Shown: piece after piece, positions 52,779 to 63,377 of the stretch
Layout of the letters: each line of letters starts with the position of its first letter
How positions within the stretch are numbered: the stretch's first letter is position 1
Assembly (NCBI GenBank): GCA_902560725.1
Contig: CACEMR010000004.1
Span: 1-64,000 of the forward strand
Direction: 5' to 3'
Source: an uncultured Alphaproteobacteria bacterium
GTDB taxonomy: Bacteria; Pseudomonadota; Alphaproteobacteria; HIMB59; GCA-002718135
Length of the DNA: 64,000 nucleotides
Translations under genes and position numbers: made by a program
The notes under the pieces: generated by a model
What the model was told of the DNA's origin: nothing
Seen by the model: only the letters and a program-made list of their open reading frames with translations
The model's database searches: none

Positions 52779-53355
52779 TAATTTATTAGATAAAAAGAAA
52801 GAATTTAGAAAAAAACAAATTGTAATTAGAAAAAAATTATTTTCAAACATTAATAAAGTATTTGATGAGTATTTATTTGAAGAGTTATTTAAAAAAATAA
52901 ATTTTGAAACTACAAATATAGTATCAAGTTTTATTTCAATAAATACTGAAATTAGTACTTCTGAATTAAATAATTATATTTTAAAAAAAAATAAAATATT
53001 ATGTTTGCCAACTATTTTAAAAAAAGATTATCATTTAGTATTTAGAAATTTTATTAATAATGATGATTTAATTGAAGGTTTCATGAAAATAAAAGAACCA
53101 CCAAATAATAGTGAAATAGTAATTCCAGAACTTATCTTTGTTCCATGTCTCGCATTTGATAATTTTGGATTTAGGCTAGGCTATGGTGGAGGTTATTATG
53201 ATAGAACATTTAGTTTTTTAAAAAATAATAAAAGAAAATTTATATCAGTTGGATACGCATTTGATGGTCAAAAAGTAACTGAGGTTCCAAAAGATAAATT
53301 TGATATTAAACTTGATTATGTTATTACTGAAAAAAAAATTTACTCTTTTGTATGA
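52771..53355 (+). CDS. 5-formyltetrahydrofolate cyclo-ligase
   Basis: LIFVPCLAFDNFGFRLGYGGGYYDRTF motif. Confidence 0.95.
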   Translation: MNDNLLDKKKEFRKKQIVIRKKLFSNINKVFDEYLFEELFKKINFETTNIVSSFISINTEISTSELNNYILKKNKILCLPTILKKDYHLVFRNFINNDDLIEGFMKIKEPPNNSEIVIPELIFVPCLAFDNFGFRLGYGGGYYDRTFSFLKNNKRKFISVGYAFDGQKVTEVPKDKFDIKLDYVITEKKIYSFV

Positions 53356-54143
53356 AGATTCTTTTTATAGGTGATATTGTTGGTAAATCTGCACGTGAAA
53401 AAGTCAAGAACAGTATTGGTATGTTAAAAAACAAATATAATCCTGATGTTATTGTAGCAAATGCAGAAAATGCAACTGGTGGACATGGGCTTTCAAAAAA
53501 AGATGCTCAGGATTTTCTTTCATCAGGAATAAATGTTCTCACTTTAGGAAATCATGCTTGGGATAAAAGAGAGATGTTAGCATTTATTGAAGAATGCCCA
53601 CAAATTATTAGAGCAATAAATTATCCAACAGGTGTGCCTGGAAAAGGTTTTTATACATTAGAATTGGTAAATGGAAAAAAATTATTAGTTATACAGGTAA
53701 TGTTGAGGTTATTTATGGGCATGTTTCTTGATGATCCATTTTATTCCATTAAAAACTTTTTACTTTCTGAAAAACTAGGATCCACATGTGATGCTATATT
53801 AATAGATATGCATGGTGAAGCAACATCAGAAAAAAATGCGTTTGGTCATTTTGTAGATGGTTCAGTTTCAGCGGTATTAGGAACTCATACACACATTCCT
53901 ACATCAGATAATAAAATATTATCTAAAGGCACAGCCTACCAAACTGATGTTGGTATGACTGGTGATTATAATTCAGTTATTGGCTTTGATATTGAAAATC
54001 CCATACACGGTTTTATAAAGGGTTATAGAACAGAAGGTGGATTCATACCTGCAAAAGGTGAAATTTCCATTTGTGGAGCCCTAATTGAAACAGATGATGT
54101 AACCGGGCTAGCGAAAAGTATAGTTTCAATAAAGGAAACTTAA
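53352..54143 (+). CDS. YmdB-family metallophosphoesterase
   Basis: MKILFIGDIVGKSAREKVKN; NAENATGGHGL; GNHAWDKREM; GTHTHIPTSD. Confidence 0.94.
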   Translation: MKILFIGDIVGKSAREKVKNSIGMLKNKYNPDVIVANAENATGGHGLSKKDAQDFLSSGINVLTLGNHAWDKREMLAFIEECPQIIRAINYPTGVPGKGFYTLELVNGKKLLVIQVMLRLFMGMFLDDPFYSIKNFLLSEKLGSTCDAILIDMHGEATSEKNAFGHFVDGSVSAVLGTHTHIPTSDNKILSKGTAYQTDVGMTGDYNSVIGFDIENPIHGFIKGYRTEGGFIPAKGEISICGALIETDDVTGLAKSIVSIKET

Positions 54144-54232
54144 TTTGCATATATTAGACACATTTTTAGAGTAATTATAAAACTTTACTAACATCGAGCA
54201 CATTACTTATAAATAATTAGAAGATATCATAT

Positions 54233-54982
54233 ATGGCTGGCCATTCTAAATTTAAAAATATTATGCACCGAAAAGGTGCTCAGGATAAAAAGCGAGCAAA
54301 AGAATTTTCACGTCTTGGTAGAGAAATTTCTGTAGCTGTTAAAGTAGGTGGTGATGACCCTGAAAGTAACATAAGACTAAGATCAGCAGTTGCTTCTGCT
54401 AAAGGTTTAAATATGCCTAAAGATAATATTGAAAGAGCAATTAAAAAAGGACAAGGCAATGACCCGGATACTAATTATGAAGAAGTAAGATATGAGGGAT
54501 ATGGACCCGATGGAGTAGCTATTATAGTCGAAGCTTTAACAAATAATAAAAATCGTACTGCTGCAGAAATACGTTCAACATTTAGCAAGTATGGAGGAAA
54601 TCTTGGTGAGACAGGAAGTGTAAGTTTTGGTTTTGAGAGACTAGGTAATATTTCACTTGATAAGAATTACACAAAGGAAGATGATTTATTTGAATTTCTT
54701 GTTGAAAATGAAACAGAAGATTATGATGTCAATGATGATGAATATTTAATATATTGCGATCAAAATAAACTGCATCAATTAAATGATAAAATAATCAATA
54801 CTTTTGGTCAAACAAATTACGCAAACTTAATTTGGAAAAGTAAAAATTCTATAAATATAGATAAGGAAAGTGCAGATAAATTATTTAGATTACTTGAAAT
54901 ACTTGAGGATAACGATGATGTACAAGGTGTTTCTTCAAATTTTGAAGTTGACGAAGCCGTAATGTCATCCTTAACATCTTAA
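54233..54982 (+). CDS. yebC: YebC/PmpR-family protein
   Basis: MAGHSKFKNIMHRKGAQDKKRAKEFSRLGREI. Confidence 0.97.
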   Translation: MAGHSKFKNIMHRKGAQDKKRAKEFSRLGREISVAVKVGGDDPESNIRLRSAVASAKGLNMPKDNIERAIKKGQGNDPDTNYEEVRYEGYGPDGVAIIVEALTNNKNRTAAEIRSTFSKYGGNLGETGSVSFGFERLGNISLDKNYTKEDDLFEFLVENETEDYDVNDDEYLIYCDQNKLHQLNDKIINTFGQTNYANLIWKSKNSINIDKESADKLFRLLEILEDNDDVQGVSSNFEVDEAVMSSLTS

Positions 54983-54995
54983 TGAAAGGAATATA

Positions 54996-55289
54996 ATGCC
55001 AGATAAAGCATGGAAAAAAAGAGAAAGAGATGTAGCTACCTATTTCAATGGCACGAGGACACCTTTAAGTGGAGGTAATGGAAAGGTTACAAGGGCTGAT
55101 GTTATTCATGATAATTTATTTATTGAATGTAAGTTAAGAGCAAAACATACTGCAATATCTTTATGGGATGATACTGCTAAATTAGCAAAAGAAGAGGGTA
55201 AAACACCAGTAATTGCATTATGCGAAAAAAACAGACCTGGATTTTGGGTTATGGTTCACAGTAGTGATTTAGAAAAAATTAAAAAATAA
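54996..55289 (+). CDS. Small putative PD-(D/E)XK nuclease (Holliday-junction-resolvase-like)
   Basis: KKRERDVATYF...PLSGGNGKVTRADVIHDNLFIECKLR fits E...D...ExK core. Confidence 0.7.
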   Translation: MPDKAWKKRERDVATYFNGTRTPLSGGNGKVTRADVIHDNLFIECKLRAKHTAISLWDDTAKLAKEEGKTPVIALCEKNRPGFWVMVHSSDLEKIKK

Positions 55290-55291
55290 AA

Positions 55292-56002
55292 ATGGAAGAT
55301 ATAAATAATATAAATATTGTAGCTGAAGCGCCTGATTTTTCAATGTTTGGGTTGTTTATGCAGGCAGACATAGTTGTAAAATCAGTAATAATTATCCTCA
55401 TTATCGCTTCAATTTATTCTTGGAATGTTATAGTTGCTAAAATACTCAGAATAAGACAATTAAAAAAACTTGAAAAAGAATTCGAGGAAATATTTTGGTC
55501 AGGAAATTCATTTGAAGATTTATATGAGACATTAAATTTTAATAAAACTGATCCCAAATCCAAAATTTTTTGTGCTGCAATATTAGAATGGAAAAAAAGT
55601 AAATCTCAATCAGATCAATCGCTAGATTTAAACTCACTAAAAGATAGAATGCAAAGATCTATGTCTGTAATTTTTAATAAAGAAAGTGAAAATGTAGAAA
55701 AAAATCTAACTTTTTTAGCTACTGCTGGATCTACTGCTCCGTTTATTGGTTTATTTGGTACGGTATGGGGTATAATGAATAGTTTTAAATCAATTGCTAT
55801 TGCTCAAAATACAAATTTAGCTGTAGTTGCTCCTGGTATTGCTGAAGCATTATTCGCTACTGCCTTAGGTTTGTTCGTAGCAATTCCAGCAGTTGTTGCA
55901 TACAATAAAATTTCTAGTGATATTTCTAAATATTTTATATCTTTAGAAACGTTTATGGATGAATTTACAACTATATTTTTTAGACAATTAGAGAAAAAAT
56001 AA
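55292..56002 (+). CDS. tolQ: TolQ
   Basis: LATAGSTAPFIGLFGTVWGIMNSF; operon position. Confidence 0.96.
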   Translation: MEDINNINIVAEAPDFSMFGLFMQADIVVKSVIIILIIASIYSWNVIVAKILRIRQLKKLEKEFEEIFWSGNSFEDLYETLNFNKTDPKSKIFCAAILEWKKSKSQSDQSLDLNSLKDRMQRSMSVIFNKESENVEKNLTFLATAGSTAPFIGLFGTVWGIMNSFKSIAIAQNTNLAVVAPGIAEALFATALGLFVAIPAVVAYNKISSDISKYFISLETFMDEFTTIFFRQLEKK

Positions 56003-56003
56003 A

Positions 56004-56429
56004 TTGGTAAATATTCATAATTCAGCAAAGATCAGACGAAGGAGGTATTCACAAATGAGTGAGATAAATGTTACCCCATTTGTTGATGTGATGCTTGTAC
56101 TTCTTATCGTATTTATGGTTACAGCTCCACTTTTAACAGTGGGAATTCCAGTGGATCTTCCTAAAGTAAAAGCCTCAGCCCTTACTGATCAAAAGGATCC
56201 TATTGAAATAACTGTTAATTTGGAGGGTGATGTTTATATAGGCGAGTCCCTTGTTGAAGTTGAAAATTTAATACCAAGAATAAATGCAATTACAGAACAA
56301 AATACTGAGGCTAGAATTTATATAAGGGGGGATAGAGTTGTAGCGTACGGGAGAATAATGGAAATAATGTCTATTATAAATTCTGCTGGATATGTCAAAG
56401 TTGCTTTAATTACTCAAAACTTAAAATAA
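56004..56429 (+). CDS. tolR: TolR (TTG start)
   Basis: MSEINVTPFVDVMLVLLIVFMVTAPLL. Confidence 0.96.
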   Translation: MVNIHNSAKIRRRRYSQMSEINVTPFVDVMLVLLIVFMVTAPLLTVGIPVDLPKVKASALTDQKDPIEITVNLEGDVYIGESLVEVENLIPRINAITEQNTEARIYIRGDRVVAYGRIMEIMSIINSAGYVKVALITQNLK

Positions 56430-56432
56430 TTA

Positions 56433-57494
56433 ATGGAAAGAATTAATTATAATTCTCTAAAGTTTTTAGAATATGTAGATAATTTAAATCCACAAAACTC
56501 TGGAATTTTTTTTTCAGTATTTCTCCATTTAATAATTTTGTTATTTGCAGTGGGTATTCCAAATTTTTTTGGACCTAAAGATATTTTTGTACCAAATGTT
56601 ATTCCTATTGAAATTTTAAATGTTTCAGAAACAACAAATATTGAAAAAAATAATAACAAAAGTGAAGAAAATAAAAATACTGCAACTAAACAAAAAAAAT
56701 TTAATGCATCTGAAAACACAGAAATTCAAAAAGTTGAATTAAAGCAAAAAGTAAATAGTGTTAATATGGAAAACGAACCTACAATTAAAATTAAAGAAAA
56801 ATCTAATATTACAATTAATGAAAAAAAATTAATTGAAGTTCAAGAAAAGGAAAATATTGAAATAAAAACTAAAGTAGAAACTATTAAAACAGATAAGATA
56901 AAACCCAAACTTAAACCTAAGCCAAAAAAAATTGAACCTAAAACAAATACTGATATTCAGATAGAACCTAAAGTAAAAGAAGAAATAAAATCAGTTAAAA
57001 AAAATGACGTAACCGCTCCAAAACAAAAGCCCGAGCAGGATTTTAATCAAATGTTAGCTTCTAGTTTGCGAGATTTAAGAAATGAAAAAACAAACAATGT
57101 TCAAAGCGAGGAATTAGAAAAAGTGAATGATAACAAACAGTCTAGCTTAGATGAAATGAATGAAAATTCAACTTTATCAATATCTGAAATAGATCTTTTG
57201 ATTCAACAGTTGTCATCTTGTTGGGTAGCCCCTGCTGGAGCTGTAATTCCAGATAATACTATAATTAAAATTTCTGCAACTTTATCAAGAAATATGGAAG
57301 TTTTATCAAATTCAATTCGTATTATTGACACAAATTTATCTAAAAGTAATCCTTTTTATGGACCTATTACTGACAGCGCAAAGAGGACACTTCTTAACCC
57401 AGAGTGTACACCACTTAAACTCCCAAAAGAAAAATATGATTTATGGAAAAATCTTACAATTAGATTTGATCATGATATTATGAAAGGCAATTAA
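56433..57494 (+). CDS. tolA: TolA-like protein
   Basis: N-terminal TM, K/E-rich middle, C-terminal Tol domain; between tolR and tolB. Confidence 0.85.
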   Translation: MERINYNSLKFLEYVDNLNPQNSGIFFSVFLHLIILLFAVGIPNFFGPKDIFVPNVIPIEILNVSETTNIEKNNNKSEENKNTATKQKKFNASENTEIQKVELKQKVNSVNMENEPTIKIKEKSNITINEKKLIEVQEKENIEIKTKVETIKTDKIKPKLKPKPKKIEPKTNTDIQIEPKVKEEIKSVKKNDVTAPKQKPEQDFNQMLASSLRDLRNEKTNNVQSEELEKVNDNKQSSLDEMNENSTLSISEIDLLIQQLSSCWVAPAGAVIPDNTIIKISATLSRNMEVLSNSIRIIDTNLSKSNPFYGPITDSAKRTLLNPECTPLKLPKEKYDLWKNLTIRFDHDIMKGN

Positions 57495-58810
57495 TGACAA
57501 AATACCTCCTTTACTCAATTGTTTGTTTTCTTTCATTAAAAGCCATATCTTTAGAAGTTACTCTTACACAAGGCACAGTTAAACCTACACCAATTGCAGT
57601 AACAGATTTATTTTCGGAAAATACAAATTTGGAAAAAGTTGGAAAAAATATCTCAAACGTTATCTCTGACAATCTTGAAAGATCAGGTCTTTTTATACCT
57701 TTAGATGATAAAGCATTTATCCAAAGTAACAAATCTTTATCAAAACAACCTCGTTTTGAAGATTGGAAGGTGATTAAAGCTCAACATTTAGTTGCTGGAA
57801 AAATTACTGGTTCTAATGGAAAAATTTCAGTTGAGTTTAGATTATACGATGTTTTTCAACAAAAACAGTTAGTTGGAAAAAAATATGAGACAAGTGAAAA
57901 AAATTGGAGAAGGGTAGCACATATAATTTCAGACTCGGTTTTTAAAAATATAACCGGTGAAGGTGGATACTTTGATACAAGAATTGTCTACGTTGCTGAA
58001 ACAGGTCCAAAGGAAAACAAACAAAAGAGATTAGCAATTATGGATCAAGATCAGGCAAATCACAGATTTCTTACCGATGGTTCATACCTAGTATTAACAC
58101 CAAGGTTTTCTCCTAATTCCCAGAAAATTACTTATATGTCATATGTAAATCGTAATAGTCCAAGAGTTTATATATTTGATATTGAAACTGGAAAACAAGA
58201 AATAGTAGGAGAATTTCCTGGAATGACTTTTGCACCTCGCTTTTCTCCCGATGGTAATAAAATTGTAATGTCATTTACTGATCCAGATATAGGTAATTCG
58301 GAAATATATGTTCTTGATTTAAAAACAAGAATTTCAAAAAGAATAACAAACAATTCTGCAATTGACGTCTCAGCAAGTTTTTCTCCAGATGGAAAAAAAA
58401 TAGTATTTAACTCTGATAGAAGTGGAAGAAGGCATTTGTATGTAACTGATAATGATGGAAAGAATGCTAAAAGAATTAGTCGTGAAGCTGGTAGTTATTA
58501 TACCCCTGTTTGGTCACCGCGTGGAGATATGATCGCATTTACTAAACAAGAGGGAGGTCAATTTTATATAGGTGTAATGGAAAATGATGGATCAAATGAG
58601 AGAATGATAGCAAAATCATTTCATGTTGAAGGACCAACATGGGCTCCTAATGGCAGATTTTTGATGTATTTTAAAGAAGAAAGAACTGCTGAGGATGGTT
58701 CTGGAGGTGAATCTAGCCTTTATTCTATTGATTTAACTGGATATAATGAGAGAAAAGTAATCACTCCACTGGGCGGATCTGATCCAGCATGGTCTCCTTT
58801 AATGCATTAA
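57494..58810 (+). CDS. tolB: TolB
   Basis: Signal peptide; repeated PRFSPDGNKI / ASFSPDGKKIVFNSDRSG beta-propeller motifs. Confidence 0.97.
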   Translation: MTKYLLYSIVCFLSLKAISLEVTLTQGTVKPTPIAVTDLFSENTNLEKVGKNISNVISDNLERSGLFIPLDDKAFIQSNKSLSKQPRFEDWKVIKAQHLVAGKITGSNGKISVEFRLYDVFQQKQLVGKKYETSEKNWRRVAHIISDSVFKNITGEGGYFDTRIVYVAETGPKENKQKRLAIMDQDQANHRFLTDGSYLVLTPRFSPNSQKITYMSYVNRNSPRVYIFDIETGKQEIVGEFPGMTFAPRFSPDGNKIVMSFTDPDIGNSEIYVLDLKTRISKRITNNSAIDVSASFSPDGKKIVFNSDRSGRRHLYVTDNDGKNAKRISREAGSYYTPVWSPRGDMIAFTKQEGGQFYIGVMENDGSNERMIAKSFHVEGPTWAPNGRFLMYFKEERTAEDGSGGESSLYSIDLTGYNERKVITPLGGSDPAWSPLMH

Positions 58811-58912
58811 TTCGTTATAATTTGAAAAAAATATATGAAATATTTAAAAAAATGTTAAGAATTTACCATTAATTAAATATAGCTAGCAAAGTATTAAGGG
58901 AGCGAGTTTTAT

Positions 58913-59431
58913 ATGTTTTATAAGTTTTTTATTTCAGCAATATTAGTATTATTCGTTGCAGCGTGTGCAACTAAACCAAAAGACGATGCTGATGCGAGTG
59001 GATCAGGCTCTACAAGTTCTGATAGTTCAGTATCTGATGGTACGATTACCGAAACTGCCGGAAGTGGAATAGTTGCAGGTTCTCAAGAGGACTTAATTGT
59101 TAATGTTGGGGACAGAGTATTTTTTGGATATGATAGTTCAGACTTAGACTCTGATGCATTAGAGTTACTTCAAGATCAAGTAGCATGGCTAAAACAAAAC
59201 AGCAATGTTTCTGTAACTATTGAAGGACATTGTGATGAAAGAGGTACAAGAGAATACAACTTGGCTCTTGGAGAAAAAAGAGCACAGTCAGTAAAAAATT
59301 ACCTAATAGGTTTGGGAATTAATCCAGATAGAGTTTCTACAATTAGTTATGGAAAAGAGAGACCTGCCGTTGTTGGTTCAAATGATGGCGCATGGGCTCA
59401 AAACAGAAGATCAGTAACTATTGTAAATTAA
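58913..59431 (+). CDS. pal: Peptidoglycan-associated lipoprotein Pal
   Basis: Lipobox VAACAT; VFFGYDSSDLDSDA...IEGHCDERGTREYNLALGEKRA. Confidence 0.97.
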   Translation: MFYKFFISAILVLFVAACATKPKDDADASGSGSTSSDSSVSDGTITETAGSGIVAGSQEDLIVNVGDRVFFGYDSSDLDSDALELLQDQVAWLKQNSNVSVTIEGHCDERGTREYNLALGEKRAQSVKNYLIGLGINPDRVSTISYGKERPAVVGSNDGAWAQNRRSVTIVN

Positions 59432-59452
59432 TACCTATTTCCTTAATACATG

Positions 59453-59473
59453 GGCGCTATTTTATATAGCGCC
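59453..59473. terminator. Hairpin terminator after pal
   Basis: GGCGCTAT-TTTAT-ATAGCGCC followed by TTAATTTT. Confidence 0.75.
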
Positions 59474-59508
59474 TTAATTTTATCTAGATTTAAATATAAA
59501 ATAATTAA

Positions 59509-60408
59509 ATGATTAAATATCTTTTTCTAATTTTATTTTGTCTTTTTTCTTATTCAGTAAATTCTAATGAAAATTTACTTACTATCCAACAACAACTAGA
59601 AAGATTACAAAGGGAAGTTTCTGATTTATCACAAACAGTTTTTAATAATAATACTAAATCAAGTTCTAACAATAATAGTGACTTAGTAACTAATCTCTCA
59701 GCAATTGATATTAGAATTTATGATCTAGAAAAAGATGTAAAAAATCTCACTGCTAATCTTGAGGAAATTTTTTTCCAATTAGAAGATTTAAGTTTAAAAT
59801 TAAATAATTTTCAAGATAATATTTTTTCAATAGAAAATAACATATTGGAATTAAAAAATATTAATATTCAAAAAAATACTTCAACTATTACAGAAGAAAA
59901 TATGGACAATAATGAAAATTCTTTAGGCTCTTTAAAGATTTCATCTGAAAATACTGTCTCTGAAAATTCTGATAGTAATGATCAAAACGAACAGGATATT
60001 ACTAAAGAAGTTGAATTATCACCTGAAGATCAATTTCAATTAGCATTTGATAATATAAGAAATAAAAACTGGGCTGATGCTAAAAATTCATTTTTAGAAT
60101 TTATTGAAAAAAATCCTAAAAATCAATTATCCGGATCTGCTCATTATTGGTTAGGTGAATTATATATGCTTGAAAAAAATTATATGGATGCAACATTAAT
60201 ATTTGCTGATGGTTATCAAAAATTTCCTGAAAGCATAAAAGCACCTGATATGTTATTTAAATTATCACAGTCTCTTTTTGAAGTTAATAAAATTAATGAG
60301 TCTTGCAAAACCCTAGAAAAGCTTATTTTAGACTATCCAAAAAATAAGTTAATAAAAAATGCAAAAAAACAAATCAAAAATTATTCATGCTTAGAAGTAA
60401 GTGAATGA
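59509..60408 (+). CDS. cpoB: CpoB/YbgF-like Tol-Pal periplasmic protein
   Basis: Coiled-coil N-terminus, TPR C-terminus (SAHYWLGELYMLEKNYMDAT); downstream of pal. Confidence 0.92.
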   Translation: MIKYLFLILFCLFSYSVNSNENLLTIQQQLERLQREVSDLSQTVFNNNTKSSSNNNSDLVTNLSAIDIRIYDLEKDVKNLTANLEEIFFQLEDLSLKLNNFQDNIFSIENNILELKNINIQKNTSTITEENMDNNENSLGSLKISSENTVSENSDSNDQNEQDITKEVELSPEDQFQLAFDNIRNKNWADAKNSFLEFIEKNPKNQLSGSAHYWLGELYMLEKNYMDATLIFADGYQKFPESIKAPDMLFKLSQSLFEVNKINESCKTLEKLILDYPKNKLIKNAKKQIKNYSCLEVSE

Positions 60409-61376
60409 AGCTTAATAAAAAAAAGTTTTTTGTATTATTAAATAAAAATCTTATTATTGAGAATAACCCTACCATAGCTGTGGCAGTTTCAGGTGGGCCT
60501 GATAGTATGGGGCTTGTATTTTTACTTAACGATTGGTGCAAATTGATTAATGGAAATTTAATTGCGCTAATTGTTAATCATAATTTAAGAAAAAATTCTT
60601 TAGAGGAAGCTACTTCCACTCAAAATATCTTAAAAAAAAAAAAAATTAAATCTAAAATATTTTCAGTTCATAATTCTCAAATTAATAAAAAAAGTATGAA
60701 TGAAGCAAGAATAAATAGATATAAATTACTAACAAATTATTGTAGATCGAATAATATACTTCATTTATTTTTAGCTCATCACAAAGATGATAATTTAGAA
60801 ACTTTTTTAACAAGGAAAGTATCAGGCAGTGATTTTGAAGGATTGAATTCGATGCAATTATTCTCACTAAATAATAAAATAAATATTGTTCGTCCGTTTC
60901 TCAACTATACAAAAAAAGAAATACTTGAATATAATTCTCATTATAAAATTCCTTTCGTAATAGACCCTTCAAATACAAATTTGAATTATACTCGTCCATC
61001 AATTAGAGATTTTTTAGGTAAAACATTAAAAAAAAATATCAAAGAAATAGAAAATGAATTCAATATTATTAAAAAATATTCAAGCCATTACAAAACAATG
61101 ATCTATGAAATATTAATTAAAAATACAACTGAAATTAGTAATAGCTATATTAAAATTAATTATAAAAATTATATGAAACTTAACAAAATATTGTCTGTAA
61201 AAATTGTAAAATGCATATTTCAATATTTCAATAAAAAAGATACTTTCCTAAGATCCAAGAAGATAGATATATTTATCAATGAAGTTAAAAAAATGAAATT
61301 TGAACAATTTAATTTGGGTGGAATGATCATTAAAAAACGAGATAATTCATTGGTTTTTTTAAAAAAACCTAACTAA
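60405..61376 (+). CDS. tilS: tRNA(Ile)-lysidine synthase
   Basis: [32 protein letters not shown]. Confidence 0.94.
   Translation: MKLNKKKFFVLLNKNLIIENNPTIAVAVSGGPDSMGLVFLLNDWCKLINGNLIALIVNHNLRKNSLEEATSTQNILKKKKIKSKIFSVHNSQINKKSMNEARINRYKLLTNYCRSNNILHLFLAHHKDDNLETFLTRKVSGSDFEGLNSMQLFSLNNKINIVRPFLNYTKKEILEYNSHYKIPFVIDPSNTNLNYTRPSIRDFLGKTLKKNIKEIENEFNIIKKYSSHYKTMIYEILIKNTTEISNSYIKINYKNYMKLNKILSVKIVKCIFQYFNKKDTFLRSKKIDIFINEVKKMKFEQFNLGGMIIKKRDNSLVFLKKPN
60632..60645 (+). repeat. Poly(A)14 homopolymer inside tilS
   Basis: cttAAAAAAAAAAAAAAtt read directly. Confidence 0.9.
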
Positions 61377-61428
61377 TTATTCAATAAACTATTGTGTTTT
61401 TTCAATTAATTCCTATTTATTATGTATA

Positions 61429-63330
61429 ATGAAAAATATGAGCAAAAATATAATTCTATGGATAATTATAGGATTGCTTCTAATTGTATTGTTCAATCTA
61501 TTTCAGGGAACTTCAACTAATAAAAATAGTTCAAAAATTTCATTTTCTGATTTTATGGCAGCAACAGAAAGCGGTAATGTATCTGAAGTAAATATAAGTG
61601 GCAATAATGTTACAGGTTTTTTAAATGACGGAAGAGCATTTAATACATATGCTCCAAATTACCCAAATTTAGTAGATAAACTAAATGAAAGAGGTGTTAA
61701 AATAACTGCAGAACCATCTGAAAGATCGATGCACCCTTTACTAAGTGTATTGTTATCATGGTTTCCTATGCTTCTATTAATTGGAGTCTGGATATTTTTT
61801 ATGCGTCAAATGCAGGGTGGCGGCGGTAAGGCAATGGGCTTTGGTAAATCTAAAGCAAAATTATTAAACGAAGCAGTTGGGAAAGTTACATTTGATGATG
61901 TAGCAGGTATAGATGAAGCCAAACAAGAATTAGAAGAGGTTGTTGAATTTTTAAAAGATCCGCAAAAATTTTCTAGACTTGGAGGTAAGATTCCAAGAGG
62001 TGCTTTATTAGTTGGACCTCCAGGAACAGGTAAAACACTTCTTGCGAGAGCAATCGCTGGTGAGGCAAACGTTCCATTTTTTTCTATATCAGGTTCTGAT
62101 TTTGTAGAAATGTTCGTTGGTGTTGGAGCTAGTAGAGTTAGAGACATGTTTGACCAAGGTAAAAAAAATGCTCCATGTATTGTATTTATTGATGAGATTG
62201 ATGCCGTTGGCCGTCATAGAGGCGCTGGGCTTGGTGGTGGCAATGATGAGAGAGAACAAACATTGAATCAACTTTTAGTTGAGATGGATGGTTTCGAAGC
62301 AAATGCTGGAGTAATTATTATTGCAGCAACTAATAGACCAGATGTTTTAGATCCGGCTTTGCTAAGGCCAGGAAGGTTTGATAGGCAAATATCGGTTTCA
62401 AATCCTGATGTAATGGGGAGAGATAAAATCTTAAAGGTTCATATTAAAAAAATTAAAGTTTCACCAAAGTTTGATTCAAAGATTATTGCAAGAGGTACTC
62501 CTGGCTTCTCTGGCGCTGACCTAGCAAACTTAGTAAATGAGGCTGCTTTGCTTGCTGCAAGAAAAAATAAAAGAATGGTTACATTAGAAGATTTTGAGAA
62601 TGCTAAAGATAAAGTAATGATGGGTGCTGAAAAAAGATCAATGGTAATGTCTGAAGATGAAAAAAAACTTACGGCATATCACGAAGCTGGACATGCTGTT
62701 GCAACTTTACACTCACCAGCATCAGATCCAATACATAAGGCAACTATAATTCCAAGAGGAAGGGCTTTAGGAATGGTAATGAGACTTCCAGAGAAAGATC
62801 AACTATCTATGAGAAAAGATCAGATGAAAGCACATTTATTAATTGCAACAGGTGGAAGAATTGCAGAAGAAATGATTTTTGGAAAAGATAAGATTACTAA
62901 CGGCGCTGCAAGTGACATTCAAATGGTAACAAATTTAGCTAAAAAAATGATTACAGAGTGGGGGATGAGTGAGAAACTTGGAAGGTTAAGATATAACAAT
63001 GATAGTGAGGAAGTTTTCTTGGGACATTCTGTTGCTCAATCTAAAAATTTATCAGACTCAACCGCAAAATTAATAGATGAAGAAGTAAGATTTCTGGCTG
63101 AAGAAGCTGAAAACAATTGTAGAAAAATTTTACAAGATAATATTGAAGAACTCCATATCGTAGCTAAAGGACTTTTGGAGTACGAAACCCTTTCAGGTGA
63201 TGAAATTAAAGATCTAATTAAAGGAATTAAACCTTCGAGAGATGATTTTGACAACGATTTAACAACACCTCAAAAAACCTCACCGTCAGTTCCCAAAACC
63301 GGTGGCTCAGCTACTGCTCCAGCAAACTAA
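61429..63330 (+). CDS. ftsH: ATP-dependent zinc metalloprotease FtsH
   Basis: [43 protein letters not shown]. Confidence 0.99.
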   Translation: MKNMSKNIILWIIIGLLLIVLFNLFQGTSTNKNSSKISFSDFMAATESGNVSEVNISGNNVTGFLNDGRAFNTYAPNYPNLVDKLNERGVKITAEPSERSMHPLLSVLLSWFPMLLLIGVWIFFMRQMQGGGGKAMGFGKSKAKLLNEAVGKVTFDDVAGIDEAKQELEEVVEFLKDPQKFSRLGGKIPRGALLVGPPGTGKTLLARAIAGEANVPFFSISGSDFVEMFVGVGASRVRDMFDQGKKNAPCIVFIDEIDAVGRHRGAGLGGGNDEREQTLNQLLVEMDGFEANAGVIIIAATNRPDVLDPALLRPGRFDRQISVSNPDVMGRDKILKVHIKKIKVSPKFDSKIIARGTPGFSGADLANLVNEAALLAARKNKRMVTLEDFENAKDKVMMGAEKRSMVMSEDEKKLTAYHEAGHAVATLHSPASDPIHKATIIPRGRALGMVMRLPEKDQLSMRKDQMKAHLLIATGGRIAEEMIFGKDKITNGAASDIQMVTNLAKKMITEWGMSEKLGRLRYNNDSEEVFLGHSVAQSKNLSDSTAKLIDEEVRFLAEEAENNCRKILQDNIEELHIVAKGLLEYETLSGDEIKDLIKGIKPSRDDFDNDLTTPQKTSPSVPKTGGSATAPAN

Positions 63331-63377
63331 ACTTTAAAAGACTTCACAATATTTATTTTTTTGAATAAAAGACATGA

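Noticed and set aside
56640-57000. Low-complexity A-rich tract resembling a repeat array
   Set aside because: Encodes the Lys/Glu-rich middle of TolA; no CRISPR-like repeat/spacer pattern
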